A DNA stretch of 64,000 nt from G965197675 sp965197675 (GCA_965197675.1 OZ240221.1:1550001-1614000), one strand, 5' to 3'; shown: positions 8,251-17,677, numbered from the stretch's first letter. Program-made: numbers and translations. The notes: generated by a model from the letters alone, not told the origin.

Positions 8251-9414
8251 ATGAGCGCGATCAAGGAAGCCCAGCAGTATATGGACCAAAAGGGCATCGA
8301 CTGCTGGCTTATATACGATTACAGAGACTCGAACCCGACGTTGACTCGCGTACTTGGCGAGATGGAGGGGATGACCCGACCGAGCTTTTACCTTATACCC
8401 GCTGAAGGCCAACCCATATTAATAGCTCACTACGTAGATGCCGGCAGGGTGGATAAGCCGGGAGTTGATCTGGAGGTATTCCACGGTCGAGATGAGATGC
8501 TCGAGATCTTAACCTCCCTCCTGTCCGACAAATCAAAGGTGGCTATGGAGTACTCGCCTAGAGGGGAGCTTCCTCGTGTGTCCAAAGTAGATGCTGGGAC
8601 TATCGAGATGGTTCGAGGGCTTGGGTGTGAGGTGGTGTCCTCGGGCGACTTGGCTCAGTACGTTACCATGAGGTGGACGCCCGAACAGTTGGCCAGCCAC
8701 AAACGGGCTGCGGAGAAAGTAGGCAACATAGTGAGGCAGGCCTTTGACTATATTGGAGCGAGGTCTGGCTTGGGAGTTACGGAGTATGAGGTGGCTGAAT
8801 ATGTCAGAGGCAGGTTCGAGGAAGTTGACCTGATAACTGATAGCGGCCCCATAGTCTCAGTCAACCAACATTGCAGTGATCCCCACTACCAGCCCGCCTC
8901 ATCAGAAAGCGCCGTCATTGGACCCGGAGATTGGGTGCTGATAGATCTGTGGGCCAGGGAGACAACCTATTACGGCATCTACTCGGATATAACCTGGGTG
9001 GCCTATGTTGGTCAGGAAGTCCCGGAGCAGTACCGGGAGGTCTTCCGTATTGTGGCTGGCGCCAGAGACCTGGCCTTTCAAGAGCTTGACAATGCGATGC
9101 GCAATGGTCAACCGATCGAGGGCTGGCAGGTGGACAGGTTGGCCAGGGACTATATCGAGAAGGCAGGATACGGGCATGCTTTCGGTCACCGTTTGGGGCA
9201 CAGTTTAGGCGCCCAAGTTCACGATGATGGCGTGAATCTTGATGATCTAGAGACTCACGATACTCGCACCATCATTCCGGGCATCGGACTCACTATAGAG
9301 CCGGGCATCTATCTGTCTGAATTCGGGGTTCGTTCGGAGATCGACGTTTACGTTGAAGAGAAGGGTCTCATGCTGACTACCCCGATACAGACGGAAGTGG
9401 TGTGCATTGCCTGA
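8251..9414 (+). CDS. M24-family metallopeptidase (Xaa-Pro aminopeptidase-like)
   Basis: A 388-residue cytosolic protein of creatinase/prolidase layout. Residues 1-140 form the N-terminal domain; the pita-bread catalytic domain follows. Metal-ligand motifs are visible: LIDLWARE and YYGIYSDIT (two Asp), AFGHRLGHSLG (His), GIGLTIEPGIY (Glu) and VRSEIDVYV (Glu). Such enzymes remove N-terminal residues before proline or cleave related amide bonds; the actual substrate is unknown. A GTG six bases upstream (8245) is an alternative start. The neighbours, an ABC-2 exporter and a GYD protein, give no clear pathway. Confidence 0.9.
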   Translation: MSAIKEAQQYMDQKGIDCWLIYDYRDSNPTLTRVLGEMEGMTRPSFYLIPAEGQPILIAHYVDAGRVDKPGVDLEVFHGRDEMLEILTSLLSDKSKVAMEYSPRGELPRVSKVDAGTIEMVRGLGCEVVSSGDLAQYVTMRWTPEQLASHKRAAEKVGNIVRQAFDYIGARSGLGVTEYEVAEYVRGRFEEVDLITDSGPIVSVNQHCSDPHYQPASSESAVIGPGDWVLIDLWARETTYYGIYSDITWVAYVGQEVPEQYREVFRIVAGARDLAFQELDNAMRNGQPIEGWQVDRLARDYIEKAGYGHAFGHRLGHSLGAQVHDDGVNLDDLETHDTRTIIPGIGLTIEPGIYLSEFGVRSEIDVYVEEKGLMLTTPIQTEVVCIA

Positions 9415-9492
9415 ACAGGGCGCATTAGTGTTGCAGTTGTGATAAAATCCCTCTGGAATAAGAAATATTTTCGAGCGGGAGGGTTCACTACT

Positions 9493-9786
9493 ATGCCTAT
9501 TTACATAACGCTGATTAACTACACTGAGCAGGGGATAAAGAATATAAAGGACTCGCCTGTGAGACTGGACGCCGCCAGAGAGGCCATAGAAAAGGCGGGT
9601 TGCAAAATCCTAAGCTTCCATTGGACTTTGGGGCAGTACGACGCAATAGCGATTTCCGAGGCTCCCAACGCTGAAGTGTATACTTCATTAGCCCTGGCTA
9701 TTGCAGGCCAGGGAAACGCTCGTACCGCCACCTTGAGGGCTTTCAATCAGGAGGAGATGGGTAGGATCCTCAGTAACATACCCTAG
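9493..9786 (+). CDS. GYD domain protein
   Basis: A 97-residue protein. I choose ATG 9493, preceded by GGGAGGG, over the upstream open frame. It shows the GYD fold pattern: MPIYITLINYTEQGIKNIKDSP, then a helix and FHWTLGQYDAIAISEAP, where GQYD is the family signature in the usual GxYD position, and a last helix ARTATLRAFNQEEMGRIL. GYD proteins are small alpha/beta barrels of unknown function. It is 33 bases upstream of ilvD and may share its transcript. Confidence 0.88.
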   Translation: MPIYITLINYTEQGIKNIKDSPVRLDAAREAIEKAGCKILSFHWTLGQYDAIAISEAPNAEVYTSLALAIAGQGNARTATLRAFNQEEMGRILSNIP

Positions 9787-9819
9787 CTTCTTGGCTCTCG
9801 GCACCGGGGAGGGATACAC

Positions 9820-11511
9820 ATGACCACTGCGACAAAAGCAGACGTAAGACATCGCAGCCGTGAGGTAGTCGATGGTCCGGATAGGGCCGCCGCCAGAGCT
9901 ATGCTAAGGGCGGTGGGAGTTGGAGACGAGGAGCTTAATAGGCCCTTTATAGGTGTGTCCAACCTGGCCAGCGACATCACTCCTTGCAATGTGCATCTGG
10001 ACGGTCTGGTGAAGAGAGTTAAAGAGGGAGTCAGGGCTTCCGCTGGAACACCCTTTGAGTTCGGGACTTTGACAGTGAGCGATGGCATCTCCATGGGCAC
10101 CGAGGGGATGAAGGCATCCCTGGTCAGTAGAGAGGCGATCGCCGATTCCATAGAGTTGGTCTCGCGTGCGGAGTACTTCGATGGTCTGGTAACCGTAGCG
10201 GGATGTGATAAGAACCTTCCCGGTACCCTGATGGGGGCGGCTCGGCTGAATATTCCCTCCGTTTTCGTCTATGGCGGCACGATCCTGCCAGGGCGCTATC
10301 GCGGTAAGGATGTAAATATTCAGGACGTATTCGAGGCCGTTGGGGCCTACTCCAAGGGGCGCATATCCGAGGACGACCTTGTGGAGTTGGAGAAGGTCGC
10401 CTGTCCCGGAGCTGGTTCCTGTGCAGGTATGTTCACAGCCAATACCATGTCCTCTACTATCGAGGCTATGGGCATGTCGCTACCGGGTGCTTCCTCAACC
10501 CCTGCCGTGGAGCAGGGGACACTGGAAAACTGCTTTGCTGCGGGCCAAGCGGTGCTCTCTCTGTTGCAGCAGGACATAAAGCCCAGGGATATCCTCACTA
10601 AAGAGGCCTTCGAGAACGGGATAGCGATAGCCGTGGCTATGGGCGGCTCCACAAACGTAGTGCTTCACCTGCTGGCAATAGCCCACGAGGCTGGCGTAGA
10701 GTTGAGCATCGACGACTTTGATCGCATCAGTGATCGCACCCCCTATATCACGGACATGAAACCCGGCGGCAACTATGTGATGGCGGACCTGAACAAAGTC
10801 GGGGGTGTTCCCCTGGTCATGAAGATTCTGTTAAACGCTGGGCTCCTTCACGGCGACCCGATGACTGTAACGGGAAAGACAGTCCGAGAAAACCTGGAAT
10901 CGGTTCAGGTCGATATGGATCAACCAATCGTACGTACGGTGGAGAAACCCCTGAGTCCTCACGGGTCTCTGGTGATTCTCAAAGGTGACCTGGCACCGGA
11001 AGGGTCTGTGGTCAAGCTGGCCAACGTCGAGCATCTGCAGCACAAGCACACGGGGAGAGCAAGAGTATTCAATCGGGAACAGGACGCCTTCAACGCTGTT
11101 CAAAGTCAGCAAATACAAGCGGGGGACGTGGTGGTGATAAGGTATGAAGGCCCGAAGGGCGGGCCGGGAATGCGGGAGATGCTGTCGACAACCGCCGCTA
11201 TCGTCGGCCAAGGGCTGGGTGGGGACGTGGCCCTTATCACCGATGGACGATTCTCAGGAGCAACTCGAGGGTTGATGGTGGGGCACGTGGCCCCAGAAGC
11301 TGCCGTGGGTGGTCCACTGGCGGTCATTGAGGAAGGCGACACCATAATCATAGACGTTCCCAATCGCAGGGTGGACTTGGACATCTCAGCCGACGAGATG
11401 GACAAACGGCTGAGGCAGTGGAAACCGATACCGCCTAACTACACCTCTGGAGCGCTGGCCAAGTACGCTAGCCTGGCCACCTCGGCATCCAAAGGCGCCG
11501 TAACCGGTTGA
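9820..11511 (+). CDS. ilvD: Dihydroxy-acid dehydratase
   Basis: A 563-residue IlvD, converting 2,3-dihydroxy-isovalerate and 2,3-dihydroxy-3-methylvalerate to the 2-oxo acids of valine and isoleucine synthesis. The three cluster cysteines are in DITPCNVHLDGL, TVAGCDKNLPG and CPGAGSCAGMFTANTM. MGGSTNVVLHLLAIA and the C-terminal GRFSGATRGLMVGHVAPEAA complete the family pattern, and length is normal. GGGGAGGG lies seven bases before the ATG. No other branched-chain biosynthesis gene is in the window. The possible dehydratase paralogue acting on sugar acids (Edd) is less likely because of the IlvD-like spacing and length. Confidence 0.96.
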   Translation: MTTATKADVRHRSREVVDGPDRAAARAMLRAVGVGDEELNRPFIGVSNLASDITPCNVHLDGLVKRVKEGVRASAGTPFEFGTLTVSDGISMGTEGMKASLVSREAIADSIELVSRAEYFDGLVTVAGCDKNLPGTLMGAARLNIPSVFVYGGTILPGRYRGKDVNIQDVFEAVGAYSKGRISEDDLVELEKVACPGAGSCAGMFTANTMSSTIEAMGMSLPGASSTPAVEQGTLENCFAAGQAVLSLLQQDIKPRDILTKEAFENGIAIAVAMGGSTNVVLHLLAIAHEAGVELSIDDFDRISDRTPYITDMKPGGNYVMADLNKVGGVPLVMKILLNAGLLHGDPMTVTGKTVRENLESVQVDMDQPIVRTVEKPLSPHGSLVILKGDLAPEGSVVKLANVEHLQHKHTGRARVFNREQDAFNAVQSQQIQAGDVVVIRYEGPKGGPGMREMLSTTAAIVGQGLGGDVALITDGRFSGATRGLMVGHVAPEAAVGGPLAVIEEGDTIIIDVPNRRVDLDISADEMDKRLRQWKPIPPNYTSGALAKYASLATSASKGAVTG

Positions 11512-11521
11512 CGTTTGTCTC

Positions 11522-11550
11522 TTGACAATTATCGTATTAAAATGTCTAGT
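11522..11550 (+). promoter_or_regulatory. Sigma-70-type promoter upstream of the ferredoxin gene
   Basis: TTGACA at 11522-11527, a 17-base spacer, and TCTAGT at 11545-11550 (4 of 6 to TATAAT). The start codon of the ferredoxin lies 54 bases further on. Confidence 0.5.
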
Positions 11551-11603
11551 TGCACATCTAGCGAAAGAACATCTCAACACAGTCTCACGGAGGCTTTACT
11601 CGA

Positions 11604-11855
11604 ATGACCTATATCATTGCTGAATCGTGTATCGGGGTGAAGGACCTGGCATGCGTGGAAGTGTGCCCCGTCGACTGTATTCACCCCATTGATGGCGAAG
11701 GCGCCGACATGCTGTACATAGACCCTGATGAGTGTATAGACTGCGCCGCCTGCGAGCCGGTGTGCCCTGTAACGGCCATCTTCGAGGAGTCGGAGATACC
11801 GGATATGTGGACTCATTACCTTGAGATAAACGCCGACTATTTCAAGGATAAGTAG
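11604..11855 (+). CDS. 7Fe-type ferredoxin
   Basis: An 83-residue soluble electron carrier. The first cluster motif is ESCIGVKDLACVEVCPVDCI, whose spacing (Cys...Cys...CP) is that of the [3Fe-4S]/[4Fe-4S] FdxA type; the second is CIDCAACEPVCPVTAI, a full CxxCxxCxxxCP. The C-terminal tail (MWTHYLEINADYF) is also usual for FdxA. ACGGAGG precedes the ATG by ten bases. It has its own promoter and an intrinsic terminator, so it is a single-gene unit. It could serve any of several ferredoxin-dependent enzymes here, including the AORs at 30-34 kb, but that is conjecture. Confidence 0.94.
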   Translation: MTYIIAESCIGVKDLACVEVCPVDCIHPIDGEGADMLYIDPDECIDCAACEPVCPVTAIFEESEIPDMWTHYLEINADYFKDK

Positions 11856-11884
11856 CTGCGCTAACGCAGCCGACACATAGAAAT

Positions 11885-11913
11885 AAGGCCTAGTCTCAAA
11901 CTAGGCCTTTCTT
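11885..11913 (+). terminator. Intrinsic terminator after the ferredoxin gene
   Basis: A perfect 9-bp stem (AAGGCCTAG / CTAGGCCTT), 7-base loop, then TTTCTT. A second small hairpin (GCTGCG / CGCAGC) lies just after the ferredoxin stop. Being nearly symmetrical, the terminator may also serve the convergent zinc-ribbon gene. Confidence 0.88.
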
Positions 11914-11948
11914 ATACTCTGAGGGTCTTTAGCAAACTTGAAATGAGC

Positions 11949-12080
11949 CTATGGGTCAGAACAATCTCGAGTGTAACCACAGTTGGGACATATAACTTTG
12001 CAGTGGATATCATCGGTTGCCGCGCCGCAGACCTCGCAGTGGTCCAGATCCGGGATTTCTGCTTGAATTGTCTGAGGCAC
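11949..12080 (-). CDS. Small zinc-ribbon protein
   Basis: This 43-residue gene is easily missed because of its size. It reads MPQTIQAEIPDLDHCEVCGA, then a short linker, and ICPNCGYTRDCSDP before TAG; CxxC...CxxC plus a final Cys describe a zinc ribbon. The start is a GTG with GGGGGAGAG about ten bases upstream. A longer frame on the same strand (71 codons) overlaps it but has no recognisable composition, so I prefer this one. Function unknown; single zinc ribbons of this kind are often adaptor or nucleic-acid-binding proteins. It is divergent from tldD, 80 bases away. Confidence 0.62.
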   Translation of the reverse strand: MPQTIQAEIPDLDHCEVCGAATDDIHCKVICPNCGYTRDCSDP

Positions 12081-12160
12081 TTGTGAAATACTCTCCCCCA
12101 AAGGCTTATTTTATCACTTTTCGTCATGTACTCGAGGTGCGCTAGGAAGGAGCAGAAATA

Positions 12161-13723
12161 GTGGAAGAGGTAACTGTAGGGATAGTGGACAAAATAAAGG
12201 ACATGGTCCTCGACGTGGCCTCCACCTACTCGAAAACCCTGAACGGTCTGAACTATGCAGACGTGCGCCTGGAGGTCGGCGAGGGCAAGGGCTCAGTTGC
12301 GGAGAACGGCACTCAGAAGTACAGCAGCCAAGACTACGGCCTCTCCTTCGGTATCAGGGTACTGGCGGGAGATCAGACGGTGGCTCCAGGATACTTCGGT
12401 CAAGTGCTTGGTGGAGCCGATCTGCCCAATCTTCACAAAATCCTCAAGTCCGGGGTAAGACACGCCTATCAACGGGCCATGGCCAGCGCCGAGAGGAAAA
12501 CTTCGACCAAGAGTCGATATGCACCTTTGGCCGACAGCCTATACAGCACCCGACTGGCGCCCATAGAGGTGCATCAGGACGTGGTGTCGGCGGAGTATGA
12601 GATAGACCCCAGAGAGGTTCCACTAGATGAAGTGGTTTCGTATATCACCGATGTTTCCAAGGCGGTCAGTGAGTCGGACTCTCAGATCAAGTTCAACTTC
12701 GTCTACGGTCTGAGCGTCCTCAACAGGGAGCTCTTCTGCAGCTCCGAGGGGGCCAGCATAGACCAGTCCTTCGCCATGACCCAGGCGATGGCCTACATAG
12801 TGGCGCAGAGTGATACCGGAAACCAGGAGCTGTACGATTACATAGGGCATCAGAGGGGATGGGAGGTTGTAGAAAAAGGAGTTCAGGATCAGTACATAAG
12901 CAATCCCGACCTGAGGAGCTTCGCTTTGAACTTGGCAAGGGACACCGTGGACTTGGCCAACGCCCAGCCTCTCAAAGCCAGTGATGAAGAGGTTACTGTA
13001 ATAACCGATCCCCACTACAACACTTTGCTGGTACATGAGATAGTAGGTCACCCGGTGGAAGGGGATAGAGCGTTGAAGATGGAGACCGCTTACGCAGGCC
13101 GCACGTGGCTCTTCAGAGGCCTAGACGAGAATCAGTTGGGTAGGCAGATAGCTTCTCCTCTAGTGAACGCGTATTCAGACCCCTCTCTACCTGGGTATGG
13201 ACATTATAAATACGATCACGAGGGCACCCTCGCTAAGAGGGTCACGCACATTGATAATGGTGTATTCAAAGGGTTCATGAACAGTCGTCAGACGGCAGCT
13301 ATCCTGGGCGAAGAGCCCAACGGCTCCTACAAGGCAACAGACGCTTCTTTGGTGCCTCTGATTCGCATGTCCAATACTGTGTTTGCCCAAGGGGATAGAG
13401 ACCCTCAAGAGATGATCAAGGAGGTCGATAACGGTTACTATCTGGTGGGCCATCGCATACCCTCAATAGCAGAGTCCAGGGAGAACTTCCGCATCTCCGC
13501 AATGAAAGTCTACGAGATAAACAATGGAGAGATCGGCCAGCTATACTGCAACGGCGGCATCACGGCCGATAGTCGAGACTTCTTTATGAATGTGGATGCG
13601 GTGGGCAACGACTTTCGACTATACCCCATACCCAACTGCGGCAAGGGCCAGCCCATGCAGGTGAAGAAGCTGGGCAATGGTGGGCCCACCCTGAGAAGTC
13701 GAGCCAAGGTCACCGGAGGGTAA
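12161..13723 (+). CDS. tldD: TldD-family metalloprotease subunit
   Basis: A 520-residue protein beginning with GTG and AAGGAG upstream. The catalytic motif HEIVGHPVEGDRAL contains HExxxH, which binds zinc in TldD, with the following Glu-rich stretch and the cysteine of LYCNGG near the C-terminus as in the family. TldD acts with TldE (next gene, six bases downstream) as a heterodimeric protease that degrades unfolded or modified peptides; in other bacteria it matures microcin B17 and other RiPPs and is linked to CcdA breakdown. No peptide precursor is recognisable nearby, so a housekeeping role is as likely. Confidence 0.93.
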   Translation: MEEVTVGIVDKIKDMVLDVASTYSKTLNGLNYADVRLEVGEGKGSVAENGTQKYSSQDYGLSFGIRVLAGDQTVAPGYFGQVLGGADLPNLHKILKSGVRHAYQRAMASAERKTSTKSRYAPLADSLYSTRLAPIEVHQDVVSAEYEIDPREVPLDEVVSYITDVSKAVSESDSQIKFNFVYGLSVLNRELFCSSEGASIDQSFAMTQAMAYIVAQSDTGNQELYDYIGHQRGWEVVEKGVQDQYISNPDLRSFALNLARDTVDLANAQPLKASDEEVTVITDPHYNTLLVHEIVGHPVEGDRALKMETAYAGRTWLFRGLDENQLGRQIASPLVNAYSDPSLPGYGHYKYDHEGTLAKRVTHIDNGVFKGFMNSRQTAAILGEEPNGSYKATDASLVPLIRMSNTVFAQGDRDPQEMIKEVDNGYYLVGHRIPSIAESRENFRISAMKVYEINNGEIGQLYCNGGITADSRDFFMNVDAVGNDFRLYPIPNCGKGQPMQVKKLGNGGPTLRSRAKVTGG

Positions 13724-13729
13724 GCTTAG

Positions 13730-15292
13730 ATGATATCCATTTCTCAGCTTTCCAAGGCGGCTCGGGAAGCCCTCGACTATCTCCAAACTGTAGAGGACGT
13801 AAAAGAGGCCGAGGTGTTCGTGGCAGCCAATGGAAGCCTGCTGACTCGCCTCAACTACACTTCACATATACCTTGCAATGGCGTGGAAGAGCCCAAGTCC
13901 ACCGAGTCCTACGGCATGGGGATTCGAGCGGCTTTCCAATCTTCCGATGGACTAAAAGTTGGGTTTGGCAGCGAACCCAGTACCCTCTCCATCGAAGGGG
14001 TGAAGAGGGCGCTGAGAAAGGCCCGCACCGGCGCAGTACGCGATCCCGAGTTTACCTCTCTGCCCAAACCCACAGGGGAAGCTGCCAGGAAGGGAAAGTA
14101 CCACGATCCCGGCCTGATGAGCGTCGGGGATGAAGACCTGGTGGGGGTGGGTTGGCTAACGATAGAGCGGGCATTAGAGACCTTTCAGTCCTCGGAAACC
14201 CTGCTCCTCTCAGCAGGTGAGAGAGAGGAGATTAAGGACATGGGCCTGATCATGGGTGGGGACGTGACTATCCTGCAAGAGAGGATAGCCATAGGCTCCT
14301 CCCATCTCCCTCGGGTTCAAACTGACGAGTCCACCCTCATCATGTCTTTCATCACCGCGATGATAGAAGGAGCCGATTCCAAGGGCACGGGCTGGTCAAC
14401 GGCCACTAGTCTCAGAGAGTTCACCGGCGAGGCGGGGGCCCAAGCCGCCACTCGAGCCATTGACGCTATGGGGGGACGACGGGTGCCCAGTGGTAAGTAC
14501 AAGGTGATTTTCGGGCATCAGCCCGTAACGGATTTGGTGAACAATCTTCTTATCCCCAGCTTAAGCTCCAGCACATTTTACGCCTCCGGGTCTCCATTCA
14601 TGGGTAAGGCGGGGAAGCGGATAGTCTCCGAGACCCTGAGCATCTACGATGATGGAGCGGCACCCGGGCTGATGGCTACCAAGAACATCACCTGCGAAGG
14701 TCTGCCCACAGGTAGAACCAGCCTGATCAAGAACGGTGTTCTGGTTGGCTTGCTGTCTAACCACTATGAAACCCAGCGACTTCTTAGAGACCCTGATGGG
14801 GCTGATAAGCTGGGTGTGGAGTCCAGGCAATGGGCTTCGTCCCTGGTGCCGAGGAACGGCTTTAGATTCGGGAGCGGCGGCGGGCGCAGCTTCGAGTCTC
14901 AGCCAGGGATATCCGCTACCAACGTCATCGTTGAGGGAACAGGTGAAGTCGGTTTGGAGGATCTTGCCCAGAGGGTGGGCGATGGAATATACATCGGGCG
15001 CATCTGGTACACCTACCCTATAAATGCCCTGCGAGCCGGTGATTTCACCTGTACGGTTGTCGGAGATTCCTATCTGATAGAGGATGGCAAGATTGCCGCA
15101 CCCATCAAGCCCAACACCATCCGCATCAACGATGACATTCAGAGAGTTCTCAACAACGTCATTGGGATAACCGGAGACCGAAAGGGAACCTTGGTCTGGG
15201 CTGCCGACGAGGTAGTCTATGCTCCGGAGATAGCCGTGGAAGACGTAAACATAAGCGAGATCGGCGTCTTCCTTGCCGAAGGTGAGATGTGA
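13730..15292 (+). CDS. TldE/PmbA-family metalloprotease subunit
   Basis: A 520-residue partner of the preceding gene; GGAGGG lies ten bases before its ATG. It shows the PmbA/TldE pattern without HExxxH: DAEVFVAANGSLLTRL-like N-terminus, GMGIRAAFQSSDGLKVGFGS, FGHQPVTDLVNNLLIPSLSSS, and the C-terminal DFTCTVVGDSYLIEDGKI with NTIRINDD. TldE supplies the non-catalytic half of the peptide chamber. The equal length of the two subunits and the six-base gap show a duplicated, coexpressed pair. The next gene is convergent. Confidence 0.92.
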   Translation: MISISQLSKAAREALDYLQTVEDVKEAEVFVAANGSLLTRLNYTSHIPCNGVEEPKSTESYGMGIRAAFQSSDGLKVGFGSEPSTLSIEGVKRALRKARTGAVRDPEFTSLPKPTGEAARKGKYHDPGLMSVGDEDLVGVGWLTIERALETFQSSETLLLSAGEREEIKDMGLIMGGDVTILQERIAIGSSHLPRVQTDESTLIMSFITAMIEGADSKGTGWSTATSLREFTGEAGAQAATRAIDAMGGRRVPSGKYKVIFGHQPVTDLVNNLLIPSLSSSTFYASGSPFMGKAGKRIVSETLSIYDDGAAPGLMATKNITCEGLPTGRTSLIKNGVLVGLLSNHYETQRLLRDPDGADKLGVESRQWASSLVPRNGFRFGSGGGRSFESQPGISATNVIVEGTGEVGLEDLAQRVGDGIYIGRIWYTYPINALRAGDFTCTVVGDSYLIEDGKIAAPIKPNTIRINDDIQRVLNNVIGITGDRKGTLVWAADEVVYAPEIAVEDVNISEIGVFLAEGEM

Positions 15293-15307
15293 TTCTAAAC
15301 TGGGGTT

Positions 15308-17677
15308 CTAAGCTCTAAAGCGTTTCAGTCGCAGGGCATTGGACACCACGGACAAAGAGCTGGAAGCCATGGCCGCGGCCGCTATGCCAGGGTTCAGTAC
15401 CAGTTCGATGAAGGGGAACAGGACTCCCGCTGCTATGGGTATGCCAGCGCTGTTGTAGAAGAAGGCGAAGAAGAGGTTCTGCTTGATGTTCCGTATGGTG
15501 GCTTTGCTCAGCTTGACGGCTGTGACTACCCCTTGGAGACTGCCCCGCATCAGGGTAACATCCGAGGCTTCCATGGCCACGTCCGTCCCGCTTCCGATGG
15601 CGATTCCCACATCTGCCTGAGCCAAGGCTGGGGCGTCGTTGATGCCATCGCCGACCATTCCCACCACCCTTCCTTCCTCTTGAAGCTTGCGCACCTCAGC
15701 AGCCTTGTCTTGGGGTAGCACCTCAGACAGAACGCGATCGATGCCCGCCTGTCGAGCGATGGCCTGGGCGGTTCGACGGTTGTCACCGGTCATCATGACT
15801 ACCTGTATACCCATCTCCTTAAGGGCATCCAGGGCTTCTCCCGAGTCGCCTTTCAGCGTATCCGACACGGCTATTACGCCTGCAGGCACTCCATCTACCA
15901 CTACGTACACAGGAGTCTTTCCCTGCAAGGCCAGATCCGACGCTGTGTCTCCTAATCCATCCAGTGAAACGCCGATGCTGCTTAGCAGCTTTTCGTTTCC
16001 TATAGAAACCTCATGCCCGTTTACTCGCACGTTGATGCCATGTCCTGGAATGGCGTGGAAGTCCTTGGGATCCTCCAGGGCGACTCCAACCTCTCGAGCC
16101 TTGCGAACGATGGCCCGGCCCAGGGGGTGCTCCGAGTCCCTTTCTGCCGAGGCAACTATAGATAATACTTGGTCCGGAGTGTATCCCTCTCGGGGGATGA
16201 TGTCCCTAACCGATGGTTCTCCCTTGGTTAGTGTGCCCGTCTTGTCAAAGATTATCGTATCCAGTTTGTGGGCGGTCTCCAGGGCCCCGGCGCTCTTGAT
16301 GAGGACGCCGCTCTCCGCCCCCTTGCCTGTGCCCACCATTATCGAGGTGGGAGTAGCCAGCCCAAGAGCACAGGGGCAGGCTATGATCAGGACTGCCACG
16401 GCGCTGACGAAGGCGTGGGTAAGCTCAGGATCGGGGCCTAAGATGTACCATCCGGCGAAGGCTCCTATGGCTATGAGCATAACCGTAGGCACGAAGTAGC
16501 TGGCGATCAAGTCGGCCATCCTCTGTATCGGCGCCTTGGATCCCTGGGCCTCCTGTACCAGCCTGACTATCTGGGCCAAAACGGTGTCTCTGCCTACGTT
16601 GGTCGCCGTGAACCTGAGGGAGCCGTTGGTATTGATAGTGGAGCCTATTACCCTGCTCCCAGGGAGTTTGTCTACAGGAATGCTCTCGCCGGTCACCATC
16701 GATTCGTCTATGGAGGAGAAGCCCTCCAGAACCTCTCCGTCTACAGGCACCTTCTCTCCCGGCCTTACCACTACCACGTCTCCCGCTCTGACGTCCCCTA
16801 ACGGCACATCCTCTTCAACGTCATCTCGTATCACCTTGGCGGTATTGGCTTGAAGGCCCATCAATTTCTTGATAGCGTCAGATGTACGACTCCTGGCTCT
16901 TGCCTCCAAGTAGCGGCCCAACAGGATCAGGGTGATGATAATGGCCGCAGTGTCGAAGTAGACGGCCTCATCGATGGACTCGGGGAGTATGCCGCCGGCA
17001 AAGGTGGCCACTGTGCTGAAGAGGAAGGCAGCGAGGGTCCCCACGGCGATTAGAGTGTTCATATCCGCCGAGCGATGCCTGAAGGTGGTTGCAGCCGCAG
17101 CCAAAAACTGCCAACCGACCCAGAATTGCACCGGCAGGACCAGGAGGAACTGGATATAGTGGTTGGCTAGAAATCCAGGGTCCCAGTTGAACAGGTCGCC
17201 GCTTCCACCGATGAACAGTGAGACCGCGATCGGTGCGCCTATCAACAGCTTGATGGCGAGGGTGCGCAGCTGCCGGGCCTTTTGCTCTTCCTCGGCTTCG
17301 CTTGCCTCTTCAGCCTCGGAGATAGCTCTGGCACCATAGCCGATCCCCTCCACTGCCTTGACCATATCCGACTCTGTAACCTTTTCGGGGTCGTAGTGGA
17401 CGGTGGCCTTCTCGGTGGCTAGATTCACCGCGGCGTCCTGGACACCTGGGGTTGCCTTGAGGGCCTTCTCGATAGTGAGGACACAAGAGGCGCAGGTCAT
17501 CCCCTGTACGGAGAGGGCGGCATCAGAGAAGGCGCTTGGTTCCGGCTCCCTCTCTGCGACTACCGTCTCGATGGGAGTAACAGCTGGTTGCCGACTCTCC
17601 TTCTTCCCAAAGAAGAACCACACTAGGAATACCGCCAGCGCTAGGGCGCCTATTACTACAGCGACCTCTGCCGTCAT
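15308..17677 (-). CDS. copA: Copper-transporting P1B-type ATPase
   Basis: A 789-residue heavy-metal pump. One extra N-terminal helix (residues 3-23) precedes a heavy-metal-associated domain with GMTCASC (Cys62, Cys65). The A-domain has TGES, helix 6 has IIACPCALG (CPC, as in Cu(I) pumps), the P-domain IFDKTGTLTKG, the N-domain SEHPLGRA, and the hinge GDGINDAPALAQADVG. The C-terminus (FIELVLNPGIAAAAMASSSLSVVSNALRLKRF) carries the N and M-x-S-S ligands of the Cu(I)-exporting subgroup. The extra anchor helix before the metal-binding domain is uncommon. Its start follows the YHS-domain gene without a gap, so the two form a copper-efflux operon. Confidence 0.95.
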   Translation of the reverse strand: MTAEVAVVIGALALAVFLVWFFFGKKESRQPAVTPIETVVAEREPEPSAFSDAALSVQGMTCASCVLTIEKALKATPGVQDAAVNLATEKATVHYDPEKVTESDMVKAVEGIGYGARAISEAEEASEAEEEQKARQLRTLAIKLLIGAPIAVSLFIGGSGDLFNWDPGFLANHYIQFLLVLPVQFWVGWQFLAAAATTFRHRSADMNTLIAVGTLAAFLFSTVATFAGGILPESIDEAVYFDTAAIIITLILLGRYLEARARSRTSDAIKKLMGLQANTAKVIRDDVEEDVPLGDVRAGDVVVVRPGEKVPVDGEVLEGFSSIDESMVTGESIPVDKLPGSRVIGSTINTNGSLRFTATNVGRDTVLAQIVRLVQEAQGSKAPIQRMADLIASYFVPTVMLIAIGAFAGWYILGPDPELTHAFVSAVAVLIIACPCALGLATPTSIMVGTGKGAESGVLIKSAGALETAHKLDTIIFDKTGTLTKGEPSVRDIIPREGYTPDQVLSIVASAERDSEHPLGRAIVRKAREVGVALEDPKDFHAIPGHGINVRVNGHEVSIGNEKLLSSIGVSLDGLGDTASDLALQGKTPVYVVVDGVPAGVIAVSDTLKGDSGEALDALKEMGIQVVMMTGDNRRTAQAIARQAGIDRVLSEVLPQDKAAEVRKLQEEGRVVGMVGDGINDAPALAQADVGIAIGSGTDVAMEASDVTLMRGSLQGVVTAVKLSKATIRNIKQNLFFAFFYNSAGIPIAAGVLFPFIELVLNPGIAAAAMASSSLSVVSNALRLKRFRA

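Noticed and set aside
11853..11875. Small hairpin GCTGCG/CGCAGC as the ferredoxin terminator
   Set aside because: The longer hairpin at 11885-11913 with a T tract is much better; the small one was only mentioned there.
11912..12127. A 71-codon minus-strand frame over the zinc-ribbon gene
   Set aside because: Its translation has no pattern, while the shifted frame gives CxxC...CxxC with a ribosome site.
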